DNA from: an uncultured Oscillospiraceae bacterium
GTDB taxonomy: Bacteria; Bacillota; Clostridia; Oscillospirales; Oscillospiraceae
Assembly (NCBI GenBank): GCA_934597585.1
Contig: CAKTSA010000001.1
Coordinates: 103,205 to 167,204 of the forward strand
Reading direction: 5' to 3'
Length of the DNA stretch: 64,000 nucleotides
In this document: positions 24,235 through 33,098 of the stretch, piece by piece
Position numbering within the stretch: position 1 is the stretch's first letter
How the letters are laid out: every line of letters begins with the position of its first letter
Position numbers and translations under genes: made by a program
Notes under the pieces: model-generated
The model's database searches: none
Seen by the model: only the letters and a program-made list of their open reading frames with translations
Told to the model about the DNA's origin: nothing

Positions 24235-25509
24235 ATGGGACTGATCAAAGCGGCACTGGGCAGCGTGGGCGGCGTCATGGCCGACCAGTGGAAGGAATAC
24301 TTTTATTGCGAAGCCATGCCGGAGAACGTCATGGCCGTCAAGGGCCAGAAACGCGTTTCCGGCCGCTCCAGCAACACCAAGGGCAGCGACAACGTGATCT
24401 CCAACGGCTCCGTCATCGCCGTGGCCGACGGCCAGTGCATGATGATCGTGGACCAGGGCCGCATCATCGAGGTCTGCGCCGAGCCCGGCGAGTTCACCTA
24501 CGACATGTCCACCGAGCCCTCCCTCTTCACCGGCGACCTGAAGGGCAGCATCCGCGCCGTCATCGACAGCATGACCAACCGCTTCACCTTCGGCGGCGAG
24601 GCCCCCAAGGACCAGCGCATCTACTACTTTAATACAAAAGAGCTCATCGGCAACAAGTACGGCACCCCCTCCCCCGTCCCCTTCCGGGTGGTGGACCAGC
24701 GTGCCGGCATCGACATCGACGTGGGCATCCGCTGCTTCGGCGAGTACAGCTACCACATCACCAACCCCGTCCTCTTCTACACCAACGTCTGCGGCAACGT
24801 CAGCGAGGCCTATACCCGCGACAAGCTGGACAGCCAGCTGAAGACCGAGCTGCTGACCGCTCTCCAGCCCGCCTTCGCCCGCATCGGCGAGAACGGCATC
24901 CGCTACTCCCAGCTGCCCGGCCACACCATGGAGCTGGCCGACGCCCTCAACGAGGTCCTCAGCAAGAAGTGGCGTGACCTCCGCGGCATCGAGATCGTCT
25001 CCTTCGGCGTCTCCAGCGTCACCGCCGACGAGGAAGACGAGAAGATGCTCAAGGAGCTGCAGCGCAACGCCGCCTTCATGGATCCCACCCGCGCCGCCGC
25101 CCATCTGGTGGGCAGCCAGGGCGACGCCATGAAGATGGCCGCCAACAACCAGGGCGGTGCCGCCATGGCCTTCATGGGCATGAACATGGCCGGTCAGGCG
25201 GGCGGCATGAACGCCCAGAACCTGTACGCCATGGGCCAGCAGCAGGCCGCCCAGCAGCCCGCCCCCGCGGCAGCCGCCGGCTGGACCTGCTCCTGCGGCC
25301 ACAGCGGCAACACCGGCAAGTTCTGCGCCGAGTGCGGCGCCCCCAAGCCCGCCCCCGCCGGCGAGTGGAAGTGCGCCTGCGGCGCGGTGAACACCGGCAA
25401 GTTCTGTTCCGAATGCGGCCAGCCCAAGCCCGCCGCCGAGTGGACCTGCTCCTGCGGCACCGTCAACAAGGGCAAGTTCTGCGCCAACTGCGGCAATCCC
25501 CGTCCCTGA
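24235..25509 (+). CDS. SPFH-domain protein, YdjI-like, with C-terminal zinc ribbons
   Basis: 424 aa. Residues about 15-240 are an SPFH/stomatin-type domain of the YdjI ('virion core protein') group: MGLIKAALGSVGGVMADQW, YFCEAMP-like start, then VPFRVVDQRAGIDIDVGIRC and VITMA-type strands. A Gln/Ala/Gly-rich linker follows. The last 85 residues hold three similar zinc ribbons (CSCG...FCAECG, CACG...FCSECG, CSCG...FCANCG). In Bacillus, YdjI acts with YdjG and YdjH at the membrane under envelope stress. AAAGGAG precedes ATG 24235. First gene of a four-gene operon. Confidence 0.85.
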   Translation: MGLIKAALGSVGGVMADQWKEYFYCEAMPENVMAVKGQKRVSGRSSNTKGSDNVISNGSVIAVADGQCMMIVDQGRIIEVCAEPGEFTYDMSTEPSLFTGDLKGSIRAVIDSMTNRFTFGGEAPKDQRIYYFNTKELIGNKYGTPSPVPFRVVDQRAGIDIDVGIRCFGEYSYHITNPVLFYTNVCGNVSEAYTRDKLDSQLKTELLTALQPAFARIGENGIRYSQLPGHTMELADALNEVLSKKWRDLRGIEIVSFGVSSVTADEEDEKMLKELQRNAAFMDPTRAAAHLVGSQGDAMKMAANNQGGAAMAFMGMNMAGQAGGMNAQNLYAMGQQQAAQQPAPAAAAGWTCSCGHSGNTGKFCAECGAPKPAPAGEWKCACGAVNTGKFCSECGQPKPAAEWTCSCGTVNKGKFCANCGNPRP

Positions 25510-25548
25510 GGTACGTGACCACACCAGCGGAGAAATGAGGAAAAGACT

Positions 25549-26160
25549 ATGCAGTTTGTAGACTATTACAATTACTATTATGAGTACAGCACCCCGGTCT
25601 ACGCCAGCCCGGTGGTCAGCATCGCCTCCCTGGCGCTGAGCGTGCTGCTGATCGTGGCCATGTGGGTCCTGTTCAAAAAGGCCGGCAAGCCCGGCTGGGC
25701 CTCCATCGTCCCCTTCTACAATATTTATGTGTTGTATGAGATCACCTGGGGCAGCGGCTGGCGCTTCCTGATGCTGCTGATCCCCTTCTACAACATCATC
25801 CTGGGCATCCAGACCCAGGTCAAGCTGGCCAAGGCCTTCGGCAAGGGCGGCGGCTTCGCCGTGGGCCTCATCTTCCTGCCCTACGTGTTCAACCCCATCC
25901 TGGCCTTCAGCGACGCCGCCTACCTGGGCGTCCCCGGTAAGAACGGCACCTATCAGCAGTCCCAGCGCCAGGGCTACGCCCCCGACGCCGGCAGCTATCA
26001 GCGCCAGGATCCCTATCAGCAGAGCCCCTACCAGCAGACCAACACCTATCAGCAGCCCCAGCAGCCCCAGGACGATGGCTTCCAGGTGACCCACTGCCCC
26101 AACTGCGGCGCCCGTGTCACCGGCGGCAAGTTCTGTGAAAACTGCGGCAAGCCCCTGTGA
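25549..26160 (+). CDS. DUF5684-like membrane protein with zinc ribbon
   Basis: 203 aa. The N-terminus is Tyr-rich (VDYYNYYYEYS). Three membrane helices are predicted at about residues 20-42, 70-92 and 100-122, with the family phrases AGKPGWASIVPFYNIYVLYE and FYNIILG. Residues 130-175 are a Gln/Tyr/Pro-rich low-complexity linker (YQQ repeats). A zinc ribbon ends the protein (CPNCGARVTGGKFCENCG). It shares that ribbon type with the SPFH neighbour. Function unknown; a membrane anchor for the SPFH assembly is inferred from position. Confidence 0.7.
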   Translation: MQFVDYYNYYYEYSTPVYASPVVSIASLALSVLLIVAMWVLFKKAGKPGWASIVPFYNIYVLYEITWGSGWRFLMLLIPFYNIILGIQTQVKLAKAFGKGGGFAVGLIFLPYVFNPILAFSDAAYLGVPGKNGTYQQSQRQGYAPDAGSYQRQDPYQQSPYQQTNTYQQPQQPQDDGFQVTHCPNCGARVTGGKFCENCGKPL

Positions 26161-26193
26161 TCCAGGGAATAGAGAGAAATCGGGAGGATAATT

Positions 26194-27333
26194 ATGGCAT
26201 CCCAAATCACCAACTATAAATGCCCGGCCTGCACCGGCCCCCTCCACTTCGTGGGGGCCTCCGGCAAGCTGGAGTGCGACTTCTGCGGCAGCAAGTACGA
26301 CGTGGCCGAGATCGAGGCCCTCTACGCCGACAAAGAGGCCAAGGCCGTGGAGGCCACGGAGCAGGCCAACGCCAAGGCGGAGCAGAACCGCAAGAAACTG
26401 GAGGAGATGGAGGCCCAGGGCTGGGACACCTCCAGTCTCAACACCGACTGGGGCAAAGACGCCAACGGCATGAAGGCCTACAACTGCCCCTCCTGCGGCG
26501 CCGAGCTCATCTGTGACGCCAGCACCGCCGCCACCTCCTGCCCCTACTGCGGCAACCCCTCCGTGGTGCCCGGCCAGTTCAGCGGCGCACTGAAGCCCGA
26601 CTTCGTCCTGCCCTTTAAGCTCAGCAAGGACGACGCCGTGGCCGCCCTGAAAAAGCACTACAAGGGCAAGCCCTTCCTGCCCAAGGCCTTCACCAAGGGC
26701 AACCATATCCAGAAGATCCAGGGCGTCTACGTCCCCTTCTGGATGTTTGACGGCCGGGCCGAGGGCACCGTGGAGTACGAGGGCTGCATCAGCCGCGTCT
26801 TCGAATCCGGCGACGAGGAGGTCACCCAGACCGACCACTACGAGGTCCGCCGCGGCGGCTCCATCGCCTTCGAGAAGGTCCCCGTGGACGCCTCCAGCAA
26901 GATGCCCGACGACCACATGGACTCCATCGAGCCCTATGACTACAAGGACCTCAAGCCCTTCTCCACCGCCTATCTCCCCGGCTTCCTGGCGGATAAGTAC
27001 GACGTCTCCGTGGCTGACAGTCAGGAGCGGGCCGATACCCGCTGCACCGCCACCCTGGAGGCCGCCCTGCGCCGCACCACAGACCAGTACGACTCCTGCA
27101 CCCCCCTGAACCAGGACATCCGCCTGAAGCGGGGCAAGGTGCACTATGCCCTGCTGCCCGTCTGGATGCTGCATACCAAGTGGAACGGCAAGGACTTCCT
27201 CTTTGCCATGAACGGCCAGACCGGCAAGCTGGTGGGCGACCTGCCCACCGACATGGGCAAGTTCTGGACCACATTTGCCGCCATCGCCGCGCCCGTCGCC
27301 GCCCTGACGGCGTGGATCATCTGGCTGCTGTAA
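26194..27333 (+). CDS. TFIIB-type zinc-ribbon membrane protein, YdjG-like
   Basis: 379 aa. Two zinc ribbons: CPACTGP...CDFCGSKY (residues 9-33) and CPSCGAEL...CPYCGNP (about 98-122). Between them is a charged coiled-coil segment (KEAKAVEATEQANAKAEQ). The central part (KLSKDDAVAALKKHYKGKPF, then VYVPFWMFDG) is that of YdjG-type proteins. One membrane helix closes the protein (FAAIAAPVAALTAWIIWLL). In Bacillus the YdjG/YdjH pair anchors the SPFH protein YdjI at the membrane. The start has GGGAGGA 8 nt upstream. Confidence 0.8.
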   Translation: MASQITNYKCPACTGPLHFVGASGKLECDFCGSKYDVAEIEALYADKEAKAVEATEQANAKAEQNRKKLEEMEAQGWDTSSLNTDWGKDANGMKAYNCPSCGAELICDASTAATSCPYCGNPSVVPGQFSGALKPDFVLPFKLSKDDAVAALKKHYKGKPFLPKAFTKGNHIQKIQGVYVPFWMFDGRAEGTVEYEGCISRVFESGDEEVTQTDHYEVRRGGSIAFEKVPVDASSKMPDDHMDSIEPYDYKDLKPFSTAYLPGFLADKYDVSVADSQERADTRCTATLEAALRRTTDQYDSCTPLNQDIRLKRGKVHYALLPVWMLHTKWNGKDFLFAMNGQTGKLVGDLPTDMGKFWTTFAAIAAPVAALTAWIIWLL

Positions 27334-27347
27334 GGAGGGAGCGAATC

Positions 27348-28145
27348 ATGAAAAAGAGACTTTTGACCCTTTTCCTGGCGCTGCTGGCAGCGCTGACGCT
27401 GACCGTCCCCGCCTGGGCGGAGCAGCAGCCCGGCGACGCCTTTGTCTACGACATGGCCGGCATCCTGTCTGACGAGGACGACGCCTATCTGGAGGCCCTG
27501 GCCGACCAGATCTCCTGGCAGCACAGCTGCGCCGTCTACATCATCACCGTAAACGACTACACCGAGTATGCCGACAACATCCACGACGCCACCGCCGCCA
27601 TCTTCAACGGCGAGTACAGCGACGCCCCCATGGGCATCGGCGACAACCGCGAGGGCATCGTCCTCCTGCTGAGCATGTACGACCGCACCTACGACCTGTT
27701 CGTCCGTGACGGCGGCCTGGCCCAGTACGCCGTCAGCGACTACGGCCGCCACCAGATGACCGAGGTCTTCCTGGACAACTTCGCCGACAACGACTGGCGG
27801 GGCGGCTTCGAGGATTACCTGCTGGCCTGTGACGACTATCTGGACCGCGCCGAGCAGGGCGACCCCGTGAAGAAACCCTTCACCCAGCCCCTTCTCATCG
27901 GCCTCGCCGTGGGCATCGGCGTGGCGCTGGTCATCTGCCTGAGTCTGAAGGGCATGATGAAGTCGGTCCGCCGCGGCGCCAAAGCCGACGTGTACGTCAC
28001 GGCCGAGGGCCTGGACCTGACCGAGCAGTTTGACCGCTATACCCACACCACCGAGACCCGCCGCAAGATCGAGCGGGACAACGACTCCGGCGGCAGCAGC
28101 GATCACTCCGGCGGCGGCGGTTCCAGCACCAGCGGAAGCTTCTGA
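27348..28145 (+). CDS. TPM-domain membrane protein, YdjH-like
   Basis: 265 aa from ATG 27348 (AAGGAGGG upstream; the frame is open further left). Signal peptide at 1-25 (LLTLFLALLAALTLTVPAWA). The TPM domain (about 30-150) contains VYDMAGILSDEDDAYLEALA, GIGDNREGIVLLLS and YGRHQMTE. One membrane helix (about 183-203) and a Gly/Ser-rich tail follow. TPM proteins have a soluble domain outside the membrane and are partnered with YdjG-like proteins. It is the last gene of the operon; a terminator lies 19 bp on. Confidence 0.8.
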   Translation: MKKRLLTLFLALLAALTLTVPAWAEQQPGDAFVYDMAGILSDEDDAYLEALADQISWQHSCAVYIITVNDYTEYADNIHDATAAIFNGEYSDAPMGIGDNREGIVLLLSMYDRTYDLFVRDGGLAQYAVSDYGRHQMTEVFLDNFADNDWRGGFEDYLLACDDYLDRAEQGDPVKKPFTQPLLIGLAVGIGVALVICLSLKGMMKSVRRGAKADVYVTAEGLDLTEQFDRYTHTTETRRKIERDNDSGGSSDHSGGGGSSTSGSF

Positions 28146-28163
28146 TCTATCGTATACAGCGAG

Positions 28164-28191
28164 AAAAACGACCCGTATATGGGTCGTTTTT
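28164..28191. terminator. Terminator of the SPFH operon
   Basis: AAAAACGACCC (28164-28174) pairs perfectly with GGGTCGTTTTT (28181-28191) over a 6-nt loop. Confidence 0.85.
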
Positions 28192-28200
28192 CGCATTTAA

Positions 28201-28262
28201 TTGGTACATAAACGGCCTTTATCGGTACACTTTTGGTACATAAAGGGCGGTTATGGGTACAC
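28201..28262. repeat. Tandem 30-bp repeat with GGTACA half-sites
   Basis: Two copies (28201-28230 and 28233-28262) start TTGGTACATAAA and end GGTACAC, differing at about five positions, with a 32-bp period. They lie between the SPFH operon terminator and the end of the convergent lysR gene. The repeated GGTACA/GTACAC words look like protein-binding half-sites. Confidence 0.6.
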
Positions 28263-28316
28263 GAATTTTCCATAAAATGGTATTTTACTCTCTCTGAGGC
28301 ACTTTTTCCATGACCG

Positions 28317-29201
28317 TCACCGGTCGCCGTTCTCCGCCACCCAGCCCCGGACGTAATCCACAAATCGGCGGGTGGAGGCGGACAGGGCTTTCTCATCCTT
28401 CACGCCGATGCCGATGCTGCGGTGGAAGGTCATGGGCGGGCGGCAGGCGGTGACGGGATAGGGGCTGTGGCGCACCATCAGCTCCGGCAGCAGGCTGATG
28501 CCCAGCCCCTTGGACACCATGGAGAGGATGGTGCGGTCCTCCCGGGCGGTGTACTTCACCTGGGGGCGGACGCCCATCTTGTCCAGGGCCGCCACGATCT
28601 CGTAGTCCTCGCCCTCCTCCAGGCGGATGAAGGGCTCGGTGGCCAGGGCGTCCAGGGGGAAGGGGTCGCTGCCCGCCAAGGGGTGGTCCCGGGGGACGAT
28701 GACCTGCAGCTGGTCCTGGTGGAGGGGATAGGCCCGCAGGTGCTTCACCGACGGCAGGCGGAGAAAGCCGCAGTCCACCGTGCCCCGGAGGATCCACTCC
28801 TCGATCTGATCATAGAAGTCGCCGGTGACCACCTCGAACTCAATGTTGGGGTAGAGCTGGCCGAAGCTCTGGAGAATGGAGGGCATCCAGTGGACCGACA
28901 CGCTGGTGAAGGTGGCCACCTTCACCAAGCCGGCATCTATACCCTTCAGGCTGGCGGCGGACTGGACCAGGGCGTGGTGGGCGGCGCACAGCTTCTCGAT
29001 CTGAGGCAGCAGGGCGCGGCCGTCGGAGGTCAGCACCACGCCGCCCCGGTTGCGGCTGAGGAGCTTTACCCCCAGCTCGTCCTCCAGCGCCTGCACCGCG
29101 TGGCTGACGCCGGACTGGGTGAAGTTCAGGGCCTGGGCCGCCTTGGAAAAGTTGCCGCACTGGGCCGTTTTCAGGAAGATCTGGTATTTGGAGATGCTCA
29201 T
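28317..29201 (-). CDS. LysR-family transcriptional regulator
   Basis: 294 aa, the normal length. The N-terminal winged helix is classic (SKYQIFLKTAQCGNFSKAAQ, then LNFTQSGVSHAVQALEDELG). The effector-binding domain follows from residue 90 (VKVATFTSVSVHWMPSIL, EFEVVTGDFYDQIEEWI). It starts at ATG 29201, 205 bp from a divergent small gene, which could be its target as is usual for the family. The effector is not predictable. No metabolic genes flank it. Confidence 0.88.
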   Translation of the reverse strand: MSISKYQIFLKTAQCGNFSKAAQALNFTQSGVSHAVQALEDELGVKLLSRNRGGVVLTSDGRALLPQIEKLCAAHHALVQSAASLKGIDAGLVKVATFTSVSVHWMPSILQSFGQLYPNIEFEVVTGDFYDQIEEWILRGTVDCGFLRLPSVKHLRAYPLHQDQLQVIVPRDHPLAGSDPFPLDALATEPFIRLEEGEDYEIVAALDKMGVRPQVKYTAREDRTILSMVSKGLGISLLPELMVRHSPYPVTACRPPMTFHRSIGIGVKDEKALSASTRRFVDYVRGWVAENGDR

Positions 29202-29278
29202 GCCGCCGCCTCGATTCTGTGGGATGGTATCTGCATTGTATCATACTTTTTCTCATAGTTGCAAGTACAATTATGCGT

Positions 29279-29307
29279 TTTACAAATAACAAAAGCTATG
29301 GTATGAT
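29279..29307 (+). promoter_or_regulatory. Promoter of the small zinc-ribbon gene
   Basis: TTTACA (29279-29284), a 17-bp spacer and TATGAT (29302-29307). It lies in the divergent region shared with lysR. Confidence 0.5.
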
Positions 29308-29405
29308 AGGGACAGTGAAACGAGACGCGTCGAAAAACACAGCAAAAAAACAGTGAATGACAGTAAAATGCAACAAAACACGGAATTTTCAAGGAGGTAT
29401 ATATT

Positions 29406-29657
29406 ATGGCACTGGTAACGAAGACGATCCGCTGCGCGGCTTGCGGCAGCAGCGCTGTCACTTTTGATGGAAAGAACTACATCTGCGCCGACTGCGGCAG
29501 CCGCAGTGAGCAGGCGATGCCCGCCGCCGACCTGGCGGCCGTGAACCGCATCGTGGCCCTGGGCGGCGACAACGAGGAGCTGGAGCGCCTGCGCAAGCAG
29601 TACCGGAACCTGGACATCACCAGCTGGTCCAGCGAAAACCGGCTGCAGGTGAAGTAA
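29406..29657 (+). CDS. Small zinc-ribbon protein
   Basis: 83 aa with a strong AAGGAGG upstream of ATG 29406. Residues 10-31 form one zinc ribbon (CAACGSSAV...CADCGS). The rest is helical and charged (NEELERLRKQYRNLDI). It resembles many short clostridial zinc-ribbon proteins of unknown role. It is divergent from the lysR gene and ended by a strong terminator, so it has its own transcript. Possible regulation by the LysR protein is inferred only from the divergent layout. Confidence 0.65.
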   Translation: MALVTKTIRCAACGSSAVTFDGKNYICADCGSRSEQAMPAADLAAVNRIVALGGDNEELERLRKQYRNLDITSWSSENRLQVK

Positions 29658-29678
29658 AAAACGGTTTTTGTCAAAGGA

Positions 29679-29711
29679 AAGGCCACCGCGGAATGCGGTG
29701 GCCTTTTTTGC
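29679..29711 (+). terminator. Terminator of the small zinc-ribbon gene
   Basis: AAGGCCACCGC (29679-29689) pairs with GCGGTGGCCTT (29695-29705), followed by T-rich sequence. Confidence 0.8.
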
Positions 29712-29720
29712 GTGGAGATG

Positions 29721-29946
29721 TTTCGCCCTCCGGGGCGACCTACTTTTGCCCGTGGCGGCAAAAGTAGGCAAAAACGCCATTTGCGCCCCGAAGGAAGTCC
29801 CCTTGGTGGAAAACCCAGAGGGTTTCAAAACTTCCGAGCGCGCTATACGTGGTACGAATATGTTGGTTTTTACCACACGATCACGTGGGATTTTCTTTTT
29901 CGATTCGTAAAAGGATCGTCTCATCACCAGCGCCGCTGCCGCTGAC
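29721..29946. repeat. Dispersed repeat family A, copy 1
   Basis: About 225 bp also found at 36073-36288. Shared blocks are TTTCGCCCTCCGGGGCGA at the start, a CACTTTT-type palindrome with its GGCAAAAGT partner, GCGCGCT(A/G)TACG, CACGATCAC and GGATTTTCTTTTTCGATTC, and a closing CCAGCGCCGCTGCCGCTGA. No protein is encoded. Confidence 0.75.
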
Positions 29947-30284
29947 TGGTGCGGAGAAGAAGTCGTTGCGTCTATCGTGCGGGCCGTCGAGGACGCCGGC
30001 CCCTACGGAATTTTGCTGTACCTGTTCGTAGGGGGCGGCGATCCTGTTGCGGTGCAGAGAAGGTGTTTTTGCGTCTACCGAACGCCGCACCGCACCCCAA
30101 AGGCCCCCTCTGTGAGGAGGCTGTCGAGCGCAAGCGAGACTGGGGGAGAGAATTGAAACCTTTTATTCTCTCCCTCCGGCGCTTCGCGCCACCTCCTCTC
30201 TCAGAGGGAGGCAAGGGCGGACAGAGTCGTTCGCCCCTGCGGAGTTCTATCGATAGGCCTTCGTAGGGTGCGAAACGCTCCTCC
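29947..30284. repeat. Cluster of further intergenic repeats
   Basis: It contains one copy of repeat B (GGGCCGTCGAGGACGCCGG, 29981 on). A degenerate opposite copy (GTAGGGGGCGGCG) lies near 30028. A third motif, CCCCCTCTGTGAGGAGGCTG, is followed by a CTCTCCCTCCGGCGCTTCGCG palindromic block near 30165 (21 bp in part). No coding region is supported. It resembles a mosaic of small palindromic elements. Confidence 0.55.
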
Positions 30285-31934
30285 TCAGTCCTCGAACAGA
30301 TAGACTCTGGTCTCGTAGGGCTTTGTCCGGAAGGGGATGGCGGGGTCGGCTACGGGGTGGGACTGGAGGACGAGCCTGCCGCGGGAGAGGTCGTAGCCTT
30401 TGGGAGGCAGGACGGTGAGGGGGCGGGCGGTGAAGGAGCAGACCACCAGCAGCCGCTGGCCCTTCATCTCCCGCGTATACATATAGAGACTTCCCGCCAG
30501 AGGGCAGCAGTCGTGATACTTGCCGTCCCGCACCACACGCAGGCGCTTGCGCAGGGCGATGGCCTTGCGGTAGAAGTTCAGGAGGGAGTCCGGGTCGTGC
30601 TCCTGGGCCTCTACGTTGATGGTGCGGTAGTTGTCGTTGACATAGAACCAGGGCTTGCCGGCGGTAAAGCCGGCGTTGGGGCCGGCGTCCCACTGCATGG
30701 GGGTGCGGGCGCTGTCACGGCTGCCGGTCCACAGCCAGCGCAGGCGCAGCTTCTCCGGCAGGTCGGGCATGAAGTTGCGGCTCTGGACGTCCTCATACAT
30801 ATCCGTATGGGCGGGACGCCAGTTGGTCATGCCGATCTCCTGGCCCTGGTAGATAAAGGGGGTGCCCTGCTGGAAGAGGTAGGCGGCGGCCAGGGCCTTG
30901 CCGCTCTCCACCCGGTATTTCTCGCTGCCGTAGCGGGAGATAACCCGGGGATGGTCGTGATTCTCCAAATACAGCATGTTCCAGGCCTTGCCCCGCAGCT
31001 TCCGCTGCCACAGGTCCCAGACGCGCTTTAAGCGCCGGAGGGAGAAGGCGGTGTGGGCGTAGTCGGTATAGAGACAGTCGGCGCACATGGACTGGAACTG
31101 GATCATCATGTCCATCTGGCCCCGCTTTTCGTCGATGTATTTCAGGGCCTGGCGGGGGCTGACCATGGGGGCCTCCGCCAGGGTGACGCAGTCGTAGTGG
31201 TCCAGGACGTCGTGCTTGAACTCCGCCAGGTAGTCGTGGACCCGGGGGCCGTGGTTATAGTGGCGAATGCCCCGGGCGGCGGGCATGAGCCGGTCGTCGG
31301 GCAGGCCGTCCTTCTTGGAGATGAAGGTGATGACGTCCTCACGGAAGCCGTCCACCCCCAGGTCCAGCCAGAAGCGGAGGATGTCCTTCACCTCCCGGCG
31401 TACCAGGGGGTTATCCATGTTCAGGTCCGGCTGCTTGACGGCGAAGAGGTGGAGGTAGTACTCCTGGCGCAGGTCGTCCCACTGCCAGGCCTTGCCCTCG
31501 AACACGCTGTCCCAGTTGTTGGGGAGGCCGCCCTCCGGCTTTTCCTTTCGCCAGATGTAGTAGTCGGTGTAGGGGGCGATGCGGCGGCGGGACTTCTGGA
31601 ACCACTCGTGCTCGTCGCTGGTGTGGTTCACCACCAGGTCCATGATGACCTTCATGCCCCGGGCGTGGGCGCCCTCCAGCACCTTTTTGAACCACTCCAT
31701 GCCGCCGAATTCGGCGGCGATGTCCCGGTAGTCGGAGATATCGTAGCCGCAGTCGGCCCCCGGGGAGGGGTACAGCGGCGAAAACCAGATGCCGTCCACG
31801 CCCAGGCTCTTGATGTAGTTGAGCTTTTCGTAGACGCCCTGGAGGTCGCCCATGCCGTCACCGTTGCCATCCTTGAAGCTGCGCGGCCAGATCTGATAGA
31901 ACACCATATCCTTGTACCAGCGGTCACGTCCCAT
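30285..31934 (-). CDS. GH13 alpha-glucosidase / oligo-1,6-glucosidase
   Basis: 549 aa from ATG 31934 (MGRDRWYKDMVFYQIWPRSF); the frame is open to 32048. GH13 regions are visible in order: DLVVNHTSDEHEWF (I), DGFREDVI with the nucleophile Asp (II), LAEAP with the acid/base Glu (III) and LENHDHPR (IV). The C-terminal beta-domain ends the protein. The length and the DGNGDGMGDLQGV loop fit the oligo-1,6-glucosidase/alpha-glucosidase group, cutting short alpha-linked glucosides in the cytoplasm; no signal peptide is present. No sugar transporter lies next to it, so the substrate is uncertain. Confidence 0.88.
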   Translation of the reverse strand: MGRDRWYKDMVFYQIWPRSFKDGNGDGMGDLQGVYEKLNYIKSLGVDGIWFSPLYPSPGADCGYDISDYRDIAAEFGGMEWFKKVLEGAHARGMKVIMDLVVNHTSDEHEWFQKSRRRIAPYTDYYIWRKEKPEGGLPNNWDSVFEGKAWQWDDLRQEYYLHLFAVKQPDLNMDNPLVRREVKDILRFWLDLGVDGFREDVITFISKKDGLPDDRLMPAARGIRHYNHGPRVHDYLAEFKHDVLDHYDCVTLAEAPMVSPRQALKYIDEKRGQMDMMIQFQSMCADCLYTDYAHTAFSLRRLKRVWDLWQRKLRGKAWNMLYLENHDHPRVISRYGSEKYRVESGKALAAAYLFQQGTPFIYQGQEIGMTNWRPAHTDMYEDVQSRNFMPDLPEKLRLRWLWTGSRDSARTPMQWDAGPNAGFTAGKPWFYVNDNYRTINVEAQEHDPDSLLNFYRKAIALRKRLRVVRDGKYHDCCPLAGSLYMYTREMKGQRLLVVCSFTARPLTVLPPKGYDLSRGRLVLQSHPVADPAIPFRTKPYETRVYLFED

Positions 31935-32171
31935 ATTGTATTGCCCCTTTCCGGTTTTTTCTTCTATTATAGCGCAAGCGCCGCGGCCATGCAAGGCCGC
32001 CCGACTTGCGTCTATTGAAAAAGCTTCGCAGAATTCGCCGCCCGCCATGGCGGCGAACTTTTTGAATCGTTTTTTGCCGCGGCGTGTACGTGGCAGAAAA
32101 CACTTTGCGCGGAGGGAGTGTTCGCCAGCACACTCTGTGTGCTGGCGAACGCGGGTCGGAGCGAATCTTAA

Positions 32172-32202
32172 TTGTCAAAAAGGGCTATGCCCTTTTTGAC
32201 AA
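32172..32202 (-). terminator. Terminator of the ABC transporter operon
   Basis: A perfect 14-bp stem TTGTCAAAAAGGGC/GCCCTTTTTGACAA with a 3-nt loop, 9 nt after the stop of the last gene. A separate CCAGCACA/TGTGCTGG hairpin lies near 32127. The rest of 31935-32210 shows no gene. Confidence 0.7.
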
Positions 32203-32210
32203 GCGAAGCG

Positions 32211-33098
32211 TCACAAATTGCTCTGCCTTCTGTCAAAGGCACGGCGCAGCCAGCCGCCGATGGCGGTGACGCTGGTCAGAACGGCCACCAGGAACGCGCC
32301 GGGGATGACGATGATCCACCAGGCGCCCCGGTTCAGGGCCTGCTGGGACAGGGTCAGCATGCTGCCCCAGGAGATAACGTCCAGGGGCAGGCCCATGCCC
32401 AGAAAGCTGAGGGTGGACTCGGCGGCGATGGCGGTGGAGACGCTCATGACCACCATGAAGAGGATGGAGGAGAGGAAATTGGGGGCCAGGTGCCGCCACA
32501 GCACCCGGTGGAAGCTGCCGCCCATGCAGCGGCAGGCGATGACATAGCCGCTCTGGCGCAGCTGGCGCACCTGGGTGCGCACCACCTTGGCCATGGCGCA
32601 CCAGCCGGTGACGCCGATGACCAGGGCCAGGCTCAGCACGTTGGCGGTGCCCAGGATGGCCTGGAGGAACAGCACCAGCAGCAGGGACGGCACGCTGCCC
32701 AGCAGCTCCGTCAGGCGCATCAGGGCGGCATCCAGCCAGGGGGCGGCCATGCCGCTGACGGCGCCGTACACCACGGCGATGACTGTGGAGATGGCGGCGG
32801 CCAGAAAGCCCACCGCCAGCGACACCCGGCCGCCATACCAGATGCAGGCGAAGATGTCGCGGCCCATGGTGTCGGTGCCGAACCAGAACTGGGACGAGGG
32901 GGCGGCGGCACAGTGGGCCAGGTCCATGTAGGCGGGGTCGCGGCCCGTCAGCAGCGGGGCGCAGAGGCAGCCCAGGGCGATGAGAGCCAGGACGGCCAGG
33001 GGCAGCAGCGGCAGCTTCCGCCGGGGCGGCGGGGGCGGGACGTGGGCGGCCTTTTCCGGCAGGATGCCCACCACGGTGAAGAGCTCTTTGTCGGTCAC
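32211..33098 (-). CDS. ABC transporter permease, DppC/OppC type
   Basis: 295 aa from GTG 33098, which overlaps the stop of the upstream permease (GTGA) and has GGGGGAGGTG before it. Membrane helix at about residues 27-48, then the DppC signature FWFGTDTMGRDIFACIWYGG. Four or five more helices follow, with the EAA-type loop CMGGSFHRVLWRHLAPN. It pairs with the DppB-type permease to form the channel of a peptide/nickel-family importer. Last gene of the operon. Confidence 0.88.
   Translation of the reverse strand: MTDKELFTVVGILPEKAAHVPPPPPRRKLPLLPLAVLALIALGCLCAPLLTGRDPAYMDLAHCAAAPSSQFWFGTDTMGRDIFACIWYGGRVSLAVGFLAAAISTVIAVVYGAVSGMAAPWLDAALMRLTELLGSVPSLLLVLFLQAILGTANVLSLALVIGVTGWCAMAKVVRTQVRQLRQSGYVIACRCMGGSFHRVLWRHLAPNFLSSILFMVVMSVSTAIAAESTLSFLGMGLPLDVISWGSMLTLSQQALNRGAWWIIVIPGAFLVAVLTSVTAIGGWLRRAFDRRQSNL

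Noticed and set aside
24133-27174. A 1013-codon open frame on the minus strand opposite the SPFH operon
   Set aside because: It is a low-complexity Gly/Val/Ala/His-rich mirror of GC-rich genes on the plus strand, which have clear families and ribosome-binding sites.
29947-30284. Frames across the repeat cluster that look like small proteins
   Set aside because: They are built from palindromic repeat sequence, have no start signals and occur in several frames at once.
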